A stretch of DNA of 64,000 bases from Oscillospiraceae bacterium (lineage in GTDB: Bacteria > Bacillota > Clostridia > Oscillospirales > Oscillospiraceae): NCBI GenBank assembly GCA_017452505.1, contig JAFTMI010000033.1, positions 1-64,000 of the forward strand, given 5' to 3'. Below are positions 53,329 through 61,949 of this stretch, in pieces. Both the position numbers and the translations under genes were made by a program. Under the pieces are notes generated by a model. That model was not told where the DNA came from. It saw only the letters and a list, made by a program, of their open reading frames with translations, and made no database searches. The first letter of the stretch is position 1; every line of letters begins with the position of its first letter.

Positions 53329-55566
53329 TTAAGATAGAGCACTGATTTTTATCCACAATGGATCACTGCTTAATGTGAGATCAGTAAGGATTTTATCAAT
53401 TCGCCCCATTTCGCCTCGCACAGGTTTATAAATGAAGCCTTCGTCACCTTTATGTCGTGTAACAAGTTTTTCTTCTAAAAGATAATGCAACAGCTGTTCA
53501 CCAAGCTGCTTATTCGCGGAAGCCCCCATTCCTCGTAATAGTGCGGCTTCTTTTCTGCCTGCACCAGGTTGGTAGAATATTTTCCGTAGCATTTGGACAA
53601 AGAGCTTTTGAGGTTCAGATAGTCTTGCTTTTTTAATTAGGGTCGTTGTTGCCAGCGCTTCAAAATCGTCAATTGTGCAATCTTGAAATGAGTCAGGTAG
53701 GCTTTTATGAGAAGCAATACCATATGCTGTTCCAATTAAACATTTACACAATGATACATTCTCATCAAGTTTGGCATTTGTTAGATCAAGTCTTTCAATG
53801 ACAGTATCACGTAGCGTTAGATTGCAAACATGTTTCCCTTCGAAAGAAAGATAAGAGAAATGCCCTTGCGAAATGTCTATGCCCTTGAAGTCAAGGCGCA
53901 AAGTATCTTGCAGACACAACGCGGCTACAATGTCAGATGCCAGCACTTTGTTATTTGATATAGCTGCTTTTTTAGCCAGGGTGAAGAATGAATCAGCTCG
54001 ACGTTCCTCTTTAGCTATATATTCTGCTAAAATGCATAATCCAACTTGGTCTAAGGGGTTAGTCCACTCAGTGCTCATTAAGTTTAGATCCCATGATTTA
54101 GACATTTGGATTATGGTTTCTGCTCTCAATCCATTAAGTACAAAAGGATCCAAGAACTGACGATCTGGAGAATCCGCACTTACCCGACCTAAGGAGGGTA
54201 ATCGCTGCAACATTATTGATGTCTCGTCACTGGGACTAATGCCTGTGGCACTGGTGAACGCAATCGACAAGTCGTTTTGTGTTATCGGACCGGTGTTTTG
54301 TAGACAGGTTCTTGTTTCATTTGCTAAATATATAAGAACATTTTTAATTATCTCAGGATTCAGTGTGGGATTTATTTTTGCTTCGCGTTCGCACATCTTG
54401 GTTAAAAAGGCATACCAAAAGCCACAAATGTCATCAAGGGCGTATTCTACAGAAAAAATATCACTTGCGTACTTTAAAAGCAATTGCATGATAAGGGGGC
54501 GTTTAGGTAGCCAACTAGGAAGACATTCCAATGTGTCTATTCCTGGCGCAGAGACGATATTATGCTTGATAAAAGCTACGATTTCTGTTTCCGTAAACTC
54601 ATGGTGGCACTCTAAAATAGTAGTATTATCTTCATTTAGCCCTAAGCAACTCAGCAATTCATTATCTGAATTAAAATAATATTCTCGCCCCACAATAAGC
54701 ACACCGCCTTGTACCTTTGTAATTAAATCTTTTAGGCCACAGACGGACATTTCTCGAATGTGTTGCATTTTCTTTAGGTCGCTGCTCCAGGATTGCGTAC
54801 CTATCTCATCAAACCCATCAAGCAAATAAATCACATTGGGACGGTCGTAACTCTTAATAAAGTTGTTGGCATCGAGCCCTAATTCTTGAAAATGCCGTGT
54901 CAGTATTTCCATACCACGTTTGGCACCCCAATGGTCGCGAAGGTTAATGGCAATAGTATAAGGATTATTAATCGCATCGGAAGAAAGGGTCTCAAATACT
55001 TGTTTAACGCATCTACTCTTTCCTAGGCCAAAATCTCCTTTCAGTACGACTTTTTTTCCTTTTTTAAGCATGTTTATAATATCTGTTATGGATTGCTCCC
55101 GGCCCGTTTTGCTGTGAATATACCTAACATCAATGTACACATTGTTTTCTGGTTCGCCGGTTTCAAAGTTAATTAGGCTTCCAAATTGTCTTTGGGATCG
55201 AGTATAGATATAACTTCCGTAGTCAAAATATTCATTTTGGAATTCTTCAAGAGACATTACTGTTACTCTTTGTTCCGCTCCCGATTGCCTCATCATATCG
55301 GTAGGTTTTTGTTCCATTACAAAATAGCATTTGCAATATATCTCTTGGGAAATAACAGCTCCTCGTACTGTGCGTAGTTTTATGATATCGGAACGAACCT
55401 TATCAAGGTTATTCTCTTTTGTGACTTCAACAATTACCCAACGATCATCTTCTGGTTTTAAGACGCAGTCACATTTAATTCCTGCGATTGTTTCCGCAGA
55501 GGCATTACAATTCCAACGTAGACTAGCAATCGCACGCACTTTTTGCTCGAGAGCTTTCCAATCCAT
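53329..55566 (-). CDS. NACHT-type NTPase with N-terminal nuclease-like domain (putative defence protein)
   Basis: 745 residues. N-terminal domain (about 1-110) with IKCDCVLKPEDDRWVIVEVTKE: Asp33 and Glu47 fit the spacing of a PD-(D/E)xK-like nuclease core, although the last Lys is shifted. NACHT core: Walker A GDFGLGKS (177-184), Walker B VIYLLDGFDEIG (245-256), then a helical arm. Residues about 545-610 are pentapeptide-like (LDFKGIDISQGHFSYLSFEGKH), followed by a winged-helix-like C-terminus (KLFVQMLRKIF...). STAND/NACHT proteins of this build are bacterial immune sensors that fire on infection (known for bNACHT proteins). AAAGGAAACGAAATT site. Single gene in the accessory region. Confidence 0.82.
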   Translation of the reverse strand: MDWKALEQKVRAIASLRWNCNASAETIAGIKCDCVLKPEDDRWVIVEVTKENNLDKVRSDIIKLRTVRGAVISQEIYCKCYFVMEQKPTDMMRQSGAEQRVTVMSLEEFQNEYFDYGSYIYTRSQRQFGSLINFETGEPENNVYIDVRYIHSKTGREQSITDIINMLKKGKKVVLKGDFGLGKSRCVKQVFETLSSDAINNPYTIAINLRDHWGAKRGMEILTRHFQELGLDANNFIKSYDRPNVIYLLDGFDEIGTQSWSSDLKKMQHIREMSVCGLKDLITKVQGGVLIVGREYYFNSDNELLSCLGLNEDNTTILECHHEFTETEIVAFIKHNIVSAPGIDTLECLPSWLPKRPLIMQLLLKYASDIFSVEYALDDICGFWYAFLTKMCEREAKINPTLNPEIIKNVLIYLANETRTCLQNTGPITQNDLSIAFTSATGISPSDETSIMLQRLPSLGRVSADSPDRQFLDPFVLNGLRAETIIQMSKSWDLNLMSTEWTNPLDQVGLCILAEYIAKEERRADSFFTLAKKAAISNNKVLASDIVAALCLQDTLRLDFKGIDISQGHFSYLSFEGKHVCNLTLRDTVIERLDLTNAKLDENVSLCKCLIGTAYGIASHKSLPDSFQDCTIDDFEALATTTLIKKARLSEPQKLFVQMLRKIFYQPGAGRKEAALLRGMGASANKQLGEQLLHYLLEEKLVTRHKGDEGFIYKPVRGEMGRIDKILTDLTLSSDPLWIKISALS

Positions 55567-55712
55567 AATTTCGTTTCCTTTCGTCTAATTGTTTTTTGTT
55601 ATCTAGGTGTTTGGCTTGCTGTTTGCTTAGGAATAAGGAAGTTTTTGCGATTGTTCAAAAAATGACACGATTTATTCAACAATGCCCTCATAATTATATT
55701 GAGGTGATTTTA

Positions 55713-56033
55713 GTGATAAAAAAGAAAGTGGCGATATATTGCTCTGCGGATTCTGATATATATCCGGGGGAACAGAGAAACTATCTTGACGCATGCTTTT
55801 TTCGTTTGTTGGCATACGCACATGCACATAGAATGCAGGTTATAAAATATTATGAAGATGCAAAAGGGTGTTCGGACAACGATTCAAGATTAGGGATAGT
55901 TCAATTGCAATTTGATCTTGCCAAAGAACCTATTGATGCTATTTTGGTAATTGACTCACAACAATTATCAAACAGAATTGATTATAAATATTTGCAACTA
56001 GTGGTGTCAATCAAAACAACAGAACGATTGTGA
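55713..56033 (+). CDS. degenerate resolvase-like protein
   Basis: 106 residues starting at GTG behind GAGGTGATTTTA; the in-frame extension to 55596 has no site. It follows the serine-recombinase fold (KKVAIYCSADSD..., YYEDAKGCSDNDSRLGIVQLQFDLAKEPIDAILVIDSQQLSNRI), with the order of the catalytic domain, but the YxRxS motif reads YCSADS: the catalytic Arg is Ser and the Ser position is Asp. It stops before any DNA-binding domain. So it is an inactive remnant or a regulatory relative. A 25-codon frame from the overlapping GTG at 56030 (to 56107) may continue it. 56108-56420 holds no gene. Confidence 0.55.
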   Translation: MIKKKVAIYCSADSDIYPGEQRNYLDACFFRLLAYAHAHRMQVIKYYEDAKGCSDNDSRLGIVQLQFDLAKEPIDAILVIDSQQLSNRIDYKYLQLVVSIKTTERL

Positions 56034-56420
56034 CCCAAGACGAAATCTTGCGCGATCTTGCAAAAACAAACTCAATCAATTGCCTTGCGCTTGCACAAAA
56101 GCTGTAGGGATTATGATAACTGTTTATGTATTTAAATAAGTTAATGGTGACAGCTCTTTATATCTTTGAGAGAATTTGTATAAAATTGGTTGGGTGTGTA
56201 AAAGGTTGTAGTAATTATTGATTTATTTAAATACTGGATGCGTGTTTTAGATACATAGTTTTCAAGATACCCCAGTTGGACTACGACGGTTGAGGGCTAT
56301 CGTTTGCTGAGGTTGCGAAATATCCTTATAAAGAAATAGTTGGCATTCTTTAAATATGCTTATAAAAGACAACACGGAAGCACGTCTCATTTGCTTCCGT
56401 GTTATTAAGATATTTGATCA

Positions 56421-56684
56421 TTATATTACTATCGCTGCTATGTATTGCACGGTCTGGATATGGCCCAGAGCAATACGGTTATGGCGGTCAAATTTCATAG
56501 TTTGTGTGGGACAGTTGTTCTTGACCATCTGGCCGCCGACAGAACCGGCCTCACGGGAGGTCAGGTGACCGTTGTAACCGTTGGTCAGGTTCACGCCAAC
56601 TTCCTGGGCAGCCTGCATCTTGAAACGATCCATAGCTTCCCGTGCCTGAGGAATATTGATCTGGTTGTTGTTCTTGTTGCTCAT
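56421..56684 (-). CDS. alpha/beta-type small acid-soluble spore protein with unusual tail
   Basis: 87 residues. MSNKNNNQINIPQAREAMDRFKMQAAQEVGVNL...NGHLTSREAGSVGGQMVK is an alpha/beta SASP, the DNA-coating protein of dormant spores, including the GPR-protease site region and the helix motif SREAGSVGGQMVK. Normally about 10 residues of the form MVEAYEQ follow; here about 30 unrelated residues follow (NNCPTQTMKFDRHNRIALGHIQ...). The tail looks like an out-of-frame or 3'-altered end. AAGGAGAGAGT ribosome site. Upstream (56720-56757) is a GCTTTCTTGGAA/TTCCAAGAAAGC hairpin. Confidence 0.8.
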   Translation of the reverse strand: MSNKNNNQINIPQAREAMDRFKMQAAQEVGVNLTNGYNGHLTSREAGSVGGQMVKNNCPTQTMKFDRHNRIALGHIQTVQYIAAIVI

Positions 56685-56922
56685 TGTACTCTCTCCTTTT
56701 TTATGGTTTTTTCAAACCATTGCTTTCTTGGAAAGATCAAACACTTCCAAGAAAGCGTTTTCTCTTTCCGCAACCATAGCTTTGCCGGATATGAAGAAAA
56801 TATGATTGTTTCTTTTCGGAAAATGACGCAAAAATTGGAAAACAGCCAAAAGAAGAGCCGGCACCCTTTACACAAGAGTACCGGCCATTGATTGACAAAG
56901 GGCTTAACAGAACAACCTATGA

Positions 56923-57672
56923 TCACAGATCGCAGGTCCATTCGATGGGATAGTGATCCGACAAATAGATCCCGTTGACACACTGATCCCAAATGCGCAC
57001 GCCCCGGGAATGGGCCGCGGTAGCAGGATCGGTAAAGATGTAGTCTATCTTGCTACCGGGGTTTTTTGTTCCGAACCGGTGGAAGGTTACAGGGATGTCT
57101 TCTGTCAAATCTGTAAGACCCTGGTTTTGACAGAGGGCGCACACTTTTTGGGTGGGCACAGAATTGAAATCGCCCAGCAGGATCGTCGGCACTGTCTCAG
57201 CAGCATACCATCCCAGCGCCAACTCTATCTGTTGCGCCCGCACATCTTCGCTGCATTCGTCCAAATGGAGGTTATAGAGCTTAAAGACATTTCCTGTTTC
57301 TTCATTTTTGAACAGCAGTTTTTGGCAAATGCGGGCATGGCGGCTTTGTCCGGGGAATCTCGTAGCAGGAACATAAGGCGTGGGGGACAGCCAAAGCACC
57401 TCCAAGCCATACAAAGAGAATTTATCCCGGCGGTAAGCAACCGCCAAACCTTCCCCGGTCAGACCGGCTTCCCGCTGGGTCAGCAGCACAGTATAATCAG
57501 GGGAAAGATGCTTGCGCAGAAAAGCGACATTTTTATCTGTGGCCTCCTGCAAACAAAGGATATCCGGGTTTTCCTCCGCGATGGTGTCCAGAATCAATCC
57601 CGCCCGGTGAAGAAAGGAATTGACACCGTCATTTTGGTAATTGTATCGCAGGTTGTAAGTTACGATTTTCAT
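56923..57672 (-). CDS. endonuclease/exonuclease/phosphatase-family protein
   Basis: 249 residues of the metal-dependent EEP fold: TYNLRYNYQ (1st strand), CLQEATD with the metal Glu, LGDFNSVP, IDYIFT and SDHYPIEW. The family includes DNases, sphingomyelinases and inositol phosphatases; no signal peptide, so cytoplasmic. It follows the alpha-mannosidase gene by 10 bases and is its operon partner, which suggests a glycan- or sugar-phosphate-related phosphodiesterase role (inference). Confidence 0.88.
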   Translation of the reverse strand: MKIVTYNLRYNYQNDGVNSFLHRAGLILDTIAEENPDILCLQEATDKNVAFLRKHLSPDYTVLLTQREAGLTGEGLAVAYRRDKFSLYGLEVLWLSPTPYVPATRFPGQSRHARICQKLLFKNEETGNVFKLYNLHLDECSEDVRAQQIELALGWYAAETVPTILLGDFNSVPTQKVCALCQNQGLTDLTEDIPVTFHRFGTKNPGSKIDYIFTDPATAAHSRGVRIWDQCVNGIYLSDHYPIEWTCDL

Positions 57673-57681
57673 ATAAACACC

Positions 57682-60600
57682 TCAGCGAACAAATTTCAGC
57701 GTAATGATCTCAAAGTTCTTGACCGGCACGGTGACTGTATGGCCGTCAAAGGGCAGCTGCTCCAAGGGGCTTTCCATCATATCGCAAAGGAAAGCCTTGG
57801 TAAAGCCGTCTGCCACAGTTACATTGGCAGTGCAACGCATATCGAAGCTGTCATACAGGCGCAGGATCATGCCGTCGTCTGCCTCAGCTTTTTTCACCGT
57901 ATCGATGATGATATTCTTCCGGTCGCAGGATGCCAGGCTGAAGGTTTCGGCCAAATCGCCGCTGCTATCTTCAACGGGCTTACACAACAAGGGCTGATTA
58001 AAGCTGTATGCCTGGCCGATCACATCGGCTTGGTACAGACTGCCTGTGTGGGGCAGCAGGCTATAGGAAAATGTATGCTCACCCAGGTCCGCTTCCGGGT
58101 TGGGATATGTGCCCGCTTTCAAAACCGTCAGCTCCAGAGTGCTACCCTGGGCGCTGTGGCCGTACTTGCAATCGTTAAGCAGCGCGACACCGTAGCCGTT
58201 TTCGGAGATATCCGCCCATTTATGGGCACAAACCTCAAAGCGGGCGGCATCCCAGCTGGTGTTCTGGTGGGTGGAACGGCGAATATGTCCATACTGGATC
58301 TCGTAGGTAGCTTCCGTAGCGTGCAGATCCAGCGGGAAGGCCACCTTCAGCACCTGATGCTGACGATTCCAGCGTATCTGATTGTCAAAATCTATGCGAC
58401 GATCGTCGGTGTACAGCCAGATATGCTGGATAATGGCGCAATCCATATACTGCTTTTCCACCCGGAAACCTGCCCGGCTGCCATCATAAACAGGGATGAT
58501 GAGAGCATCCGCATCCAAGGCATAGGACTTAGCGCGATAGTAGTCGGAAAGCTCCCAGTTATCAAACTGGTAGGGTAGATCCTCATAAGCGGTAAAGGCA
58601 TTGCCGGGCTGGGCAAATACCTCCCGGTCAGCTGCTTTGTCCAGCAGTGACACAATGCGGCCGGCGCTATCCAGTTCCATACGGTAGTGGCGATTTTCTG
58701 CGATCCGTCCGCTGACAGAAACGCCGCAGGCTGCCTCAGCAGGCTGGATAACCTTCCAGCCGTAGGCAGGAACGGACTCGGTCAACTCCAGGGTCTTTCC
58801 ATCCACGGTGATGCAGCCACCCCGGGCAAAGCCCAGGGGGTTATATACCAAACAGCCACCCTGGGTGTTCAGGCGCTCAGCGATAGCAGAGAGCTTTTCC
58901 TGCTCCAGCGCGCTGCAGTATTCTGCCACCTGGGCATAATCCGCATCCGTGCCTTGGTAGACCTCCAAAATGGAGCTTCCCGGCAGAATATCGTGGAACT
59001 GGTTATGCAGTACCGTGTGCCAGGTGTCGTTAAGGCCCGGCTGGTCGTAGCTGCCGCCCAACAACAGGTCTGTAAAGGACAGGGCCTCGCAGCGCTGCAG
59101 AGCAAATTCGCTCTTGCGGTTACTGCGTTTGTTTTTGGCCATAGAGGTGTAGGTGCCCCGGTGGAATTCCAGGTACAAATCTCCTGTCCATTTGGGAATG
59201 CGGCCCAGGACGCGGCAGTTTTCGTCAAATTCAGACTTTGTTTTGTCCAGGTAGGTATTCAAAAAGCTTATTTGGGTCACGGGCACACCGGGGATTCCCC
59301 GGCAGAGGCGGCGCTGCTTCTCCAGATCCTCCCGGACAGGTCCGCCGCCACCGTCTCCGAAGCCATAGGTCATAAGGGCGCGGCTACAGTACTGCTTTTG
59401 CTGAAACCGATCCCAAGTGCCTATGGCAAAGCTGGCATTGAGCCTTCCGTTATAGGTGACGTAACAGCTGTACTCATGGTTTTTATGGCCTCGCTGAGAT
59501 GTAATAAAGGTGGTGAACAGCTCCGTTCCGTCGATACCCTCCCACAGGAAAGCATCCACCGGCAAGGTGTTGGTGTCATTCCAGCTGATCTTTGAGGTGA
59601 CAAAATATTCAATGCCGCTCTTTTTCAGGATCTGGGGCAGAGCGGCACTGTAGCCAAACACATCCGGCAGGTACAGGGTACGGGTTTCTGCGCCAAATTC
59701 CTCCCGGAAGAATTTCTTGCCCAGCAGCAGCTGTCGCACAAAGCTTTCGCCGCTGACCAGATTGCAGTCGCACTCCACCCACATGCTTCCCTCGGGTTCC
59801 CATCGTCCTTGCGCGACCCAGCTTTTCAGCTGGGCATATTTTTCGGGAGCCTCTTCCTTCAGATATTGATACAGCTGCGGCTGGGAGAGGGTAAACAGAT
59901 ATTCCGGGTACTTCTCCATCAGCGCGTTGGCGGTTGCAAAAGAGCGCTGGATCTTCTCCCGGGTTTGTCTGCGTGCCCACAGCCACTCCACATCGATATG
60001 GGTGTGTCCCACACAGTGCACCACAGGCTTGCCCTGGGTAGTGCATTTCTTTGCATAAAATTCCTCTTCCAGGAATTCCCGGGCAGCCCGTACAGAGGCA
60101 AAATACGCCTCGCTGTAGACCTGCCGGGTGTCCACTAAGTTCACCGCCTGTTCCAGCGCGGTGAGAATCTCCCGGTATTCACAGGAATTCTCGTTAAGAC
60201 ACTCCAGCGCCTCCAACGGGGTCACAATATCGTAGTACAGGCCGTCCACATCGGTATACCGGCACATCAGGCGCGCCTCAAATGGGAAGGGATATTTTTC
60301 CCCGCCGGTGTACAGATATACATAGGCACTATACTGGGTTTCCGGCTCTAAAAATGCCTCAATATGGTTCAGATCAAGGCCCTGCACCATTTCACCGTTT
60401 AAGTACAAAAGGCCCTGGGAATTTTCGGGATTCCACCCTTTCGGGCCGGTGCGGCATTGCAGAAGATACTCCGCACCCTCCCGGGGCTGAGGCGTATTCA
60501 GTGAAAAACGAAGCCAAAAGTGCTTATCTGCCCCGGACAAAAACCGACAAGGCTGCCAGCCGTTTTCCGGCGGTGTGTTGCTCTGCTTATAGTCACAGGC

Positions 60601-60693
60601 CACCATTTCGATGCCGTCAATGGGCGAAATGGTTTGGACAGAGTGCTCCAAAAGCGTTTGGCAAAAGGTCTGCAGTTTTTCTTTGATGTGCAT
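57682..60693 (-). CDS. alpha-mannosidase, glycoside hydrolase family 38
   Basis: 1003 residues from the ATG at 60693 behind AAAGGAGGCGATTTT. Large GH38 enzyme: N-terminal beta domain (about 1-200), catalytic domain with the metal-binding HVDVEWLW-type motif (CVGHTHIDVEWLWARRQTREKI) and the nucleophile Asp region SMWVECDCNLVSGESFVRQLL, then C-terminal beta domains. No signal peptide; cytoplasmic, likely trimming imported alpha-mannosides. Operon with the EEP-family gene; a sugar-processing function links it to nagB next door. Confidence 0.93.
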   Translation of the reverse strand: MHIKEKLQTFCQTLLEHSVQTISPIDGIEMVACDYKQSNTPPENGWQPCRFLSGADKHFWLRFSLNTPQPREGAEYLLQCRTGPKGWNPENSQGLLYLNGEMVQGLDLNHIEAFLEPETQYSAYVYLYTGGEKYPFPFEARLMCRYTDVDGLYYDIVTPLEALECLNENSCEYREILTALEQAVNLVDTRQVYSEAYFASVRAAREFLEEEFYAKKCTTQGKPVVHCVGHTHIDVEWLWARRQTREKIQRSFATANALMEKYPEYLFTLSQPQLYQYLKEEAPEKYAQLKSWVAQGRWEPEGSMWVECDCNLVSGESFVRQLLLGKKFFREEFGAETRTLYLPDVFGYSAALPQILKKSGIEYFVTSKISWNDTNTLPVDAFLWEGIDGTELFTTFITSQRGHKNHEYSCYVTYNGRLNASFAIGTWDRFQQKQYCSRALMTYGFGDGGGGPVREDLEKQRRLCRGIPGVPVTQISFLNTYLDKTKSEFDENCRVLGRIPKWTGDLYLEFHRGTYTSMAKNKRSNRKSEFALQRCEALSFTDLLLGGSYDQPGLNDTWHTVLHNQFHDILPGSSILEVYQGTDADYAQVAEYCSALEQEKLSAIAERLNTQGGCLVYNPLGFARGGCITVDGKTLELTESVPAYGWKVIQPAEAACGVSVSGRIAENRHYRMELDSAGRIVSLLDKAADREVFAQPGNAFTAYEDLPYQFDNWELSDYYRAKSYALDADALIIPVYDGSRAGFRVEKQYMDCAIIQHIWLYTDDRRIDFDNQIRWNRQHQVLKVAFPLDLHATEATYEIQYGHIRRSTHQNTSWDAARFEVCAHKWADISENGYGVALLNDCKYGHSAQGSTLELTVLKAGTYPNPEADLGEHTFSYSLLPHTGSLYQADVIGQAYSFNQPLLCKPVEDSSGDLAETFSLASCDRKNIIIDTVKKAEADDGMILRLYDSFDMRCTANVTVADGFTKAFLCDMMESPLEQLPFDGHTVTVPVKNFEIITLKFVR

Positions 60694-60797
60694 AAAATCG
60701 CCTCCTTTTGCTTCATTATAACTATGGGACAATTGTTTCGCAATACCCCAAACACGAAAAAACTTAACAGAAAAAAACTTAACAGAAAAAATTTTTA

Positions 60798-60826
60798 TTT
60801 ACAAATGAAATAAATAGCAGTATAAT
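60798..60826 (+). promoter_or_regulatory. promoter of nagB
   Basis: TTTACA (60798-60803), 17-bp spacer, TATAAT (60821-60826). Two direct repeats of ACTTAACAGAAAAA lie just upstream. Confidence 0.75.
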
Positions 60827-60831
60827 TTCCT

Positions 60832-60848
60832 TGCAGAAATTTTCTGCA
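60832..60848 (+). promoter_or_regulatory. palindromic operator at the nagB start site
   Basis: Perfect 17-bp palindrome TGCAGAAATTTTCTGCA centred about 16 bases after the -10 box, a normal position for a repressor. An amino-sugar-responsive regulator is the likely ligand (inference); no such regulator is encoded in the window. Confidence 0.6.
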
Positions 60849-60874
60849 CATTCAATTTAGGAGCGTGAAGCTAA

Positions 60875-61660
60875 ATGAAACTGATTATCAAAGACGATTA
60901 CGAAGGCATGTGCGCCTGGGCTGCCCAACACATTGCCGATGCTATCAACAACCATAAGGAAGACCGGCCCTTCGTGCTGGGTCTGCCCACCGGTTCCTCT
61001 CCCCTGGGCGTGTATCGCCGTCTGGTAGAGATGAACAAGGCCGGCAAGATTACCTTTAAGAATGTGGTCACCTTCAATATGGACGAGTATGTTGGTCTGC
61101 CCCGTGAGCACGACCAGAGCTACTGGTACTTTATGCACGACAATCTGTTCAACCACATCGACATCCCCGCTGAGAATGTGAACATCCTCAACGGTATGGC
61201 TGAGGACTTAGAGGCTGAGTGCCAGCGCTACGAAGACAAGATCGCTTCCTACGGCGGTATTGACCTGTTCCTGGGCGGCAGCGGTGTGGACGGCCACATT
61301 GCTTTCAACGAGCCTTTCACCAGCCTGACCTCCCGTACCGGCGTTCGGGCTCTGACTGAGGACACCTTGATCGTCAACTCCCGTTTCTTCGACAATGACC
61401 CCAACAAGGTCCCCAAGACCGCTCTGTCCGTGGGTGTTGGTACTGTGTGCGACTCCAAGCAGGTGTTGCTGCTGATCTCCGGTCACAACAAGGCCCGCGC
61501 TCTGCGCCACTGTGTTGAGGGCGGCGTGGATCACGCCTGGACCATCAGCGCTCTGCAGCTGCATAAGGACGGCATCGTCGCCTGTGACGAGGCTGCCTGC
61601 GGCGAGCTGAAGGTTGACACCTACAAGTACTTCAAGGAAATCTACAAGAACGAGAAGTAA
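60875..61660 (+). CDS. nagB: glucosamine-6-phosphate deaminase
   Basis: 261 residues, hexameric deaminase/isomerase giving fructose-6-phosphate and ammonia. Substrate loop [14 protein letters not shown], catalytic NMDEYVGLP (Asp), [20 protein letters not shown] with the catalytic His/Asp, and LLISGHNKA are all in place. One-gene unit with promoter, operator and terminator. With the GH3 enzyme it would recycle amino sugars. Confidence 0.96.
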   Translation: MKLIIKDDYEGMCAWAAQHIADAINNHKEDRPFVLGLPTGSSPLGVYRRLVEMNKAGKITFKNVVTFNMDEYVGLPREHDQSYWYFMHDNLFNHIDIPAENVNILNGMAEDLEAECQRYEDKIASYGGIDLFLGGSGVDGHIAFNEPFTSLTSRTGVRALTEDTLIVNSRFFDNDPNKVPKTALSVGVGTVCDSKQVLLLISGHNKARALRHCVEGGVDHAWTISALQLHKDGIVACDEAACGELKVDTYKYFKEIYKNEK

Positions 61661-61671
61661 AAACTGCAATA

Positions 61672-61708
61672 AAAAGGACAGCCGGGGACACCCCGGCTGT
61701 CCTTTTTA
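61672..61708 (+). terminator. nagB terminator
   Basis: AAAAAGGACAGCCGGGG / CCCCGGCTGTCCTTTTT, 3-base loop. A short GCTTCCCCTGGGGGAAGGC palindrome of family B type follows at 61712. Confidence 0.9.
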
Positions 61709-61730
61709 AAGGCTTCCCCTGGGGGAAGGC

Positions 61731-61766
61731 TTAACCCCCATCGGTAACCGATGGGGGTGTGTTTTA
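61731..61766 (-). terminator. terminator of feoB and its partner
   Basis: ACCCCCATCGG/CCGATGGGGGT, 3-base loop, next to the stop of the small Cys-rich gene on the minus strand; on the plus strand it is followed by GTGTTTTATTTT. Confidence 0.6.
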
Positions 61767-61943
61767 TTTTCCGGTGCAGTTGCCGCAGCTGCCGGAGCAG
61801 TTGCCACAGTTGCCGCTGCAAGTGGAGCTGTCGGGGCAGCCCACGCATTTAATACCTTTTTTCTTTGCACGACGCAGGAACAAAATCGCACTGCCAAGGA
61901 TCACCACGATTACAGCAATAATGAGAATATCAACAGGTTTCAT
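61764..61943 (-). CDS. FeoB-associated Cys-rich membrane protein
   Basis: 59 residues: one N-terminal membrane helix (about 4-22, VDILIIAVIVVILGSAILF), a basic stop, then KCVGCPDSSTCSGNCGNCSGSCGNC, a Cys-rich tail with four CxxC-like pairs. This is the small partner that often follows feoB and may help deliver or sense iron. The ATG at 61943 lies 6 bases past the feoB stop. It is too short for standard gene calling thresholds. Confidence 0.85.
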   Translation of the reverse strand: MKPVDILIIAVIVVILGSAILFLRRAKKKGIKCVGCPDSSTCSGNCGNCSGSCGNCTGK

Positions 61944-61949
61944 AGGCGA

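Noticed and set aside
56720..56757. Terminator upstream of the spore protein gene
   Set aside because: Strong hairpin, but without a T run and placed before, not after, a gene; left as an unexplained repeat.
56953..58578. 541-codon open frame across the EEP and mannosidase genes
   Set aside because: Covers parts of two clear genes on the other strand.
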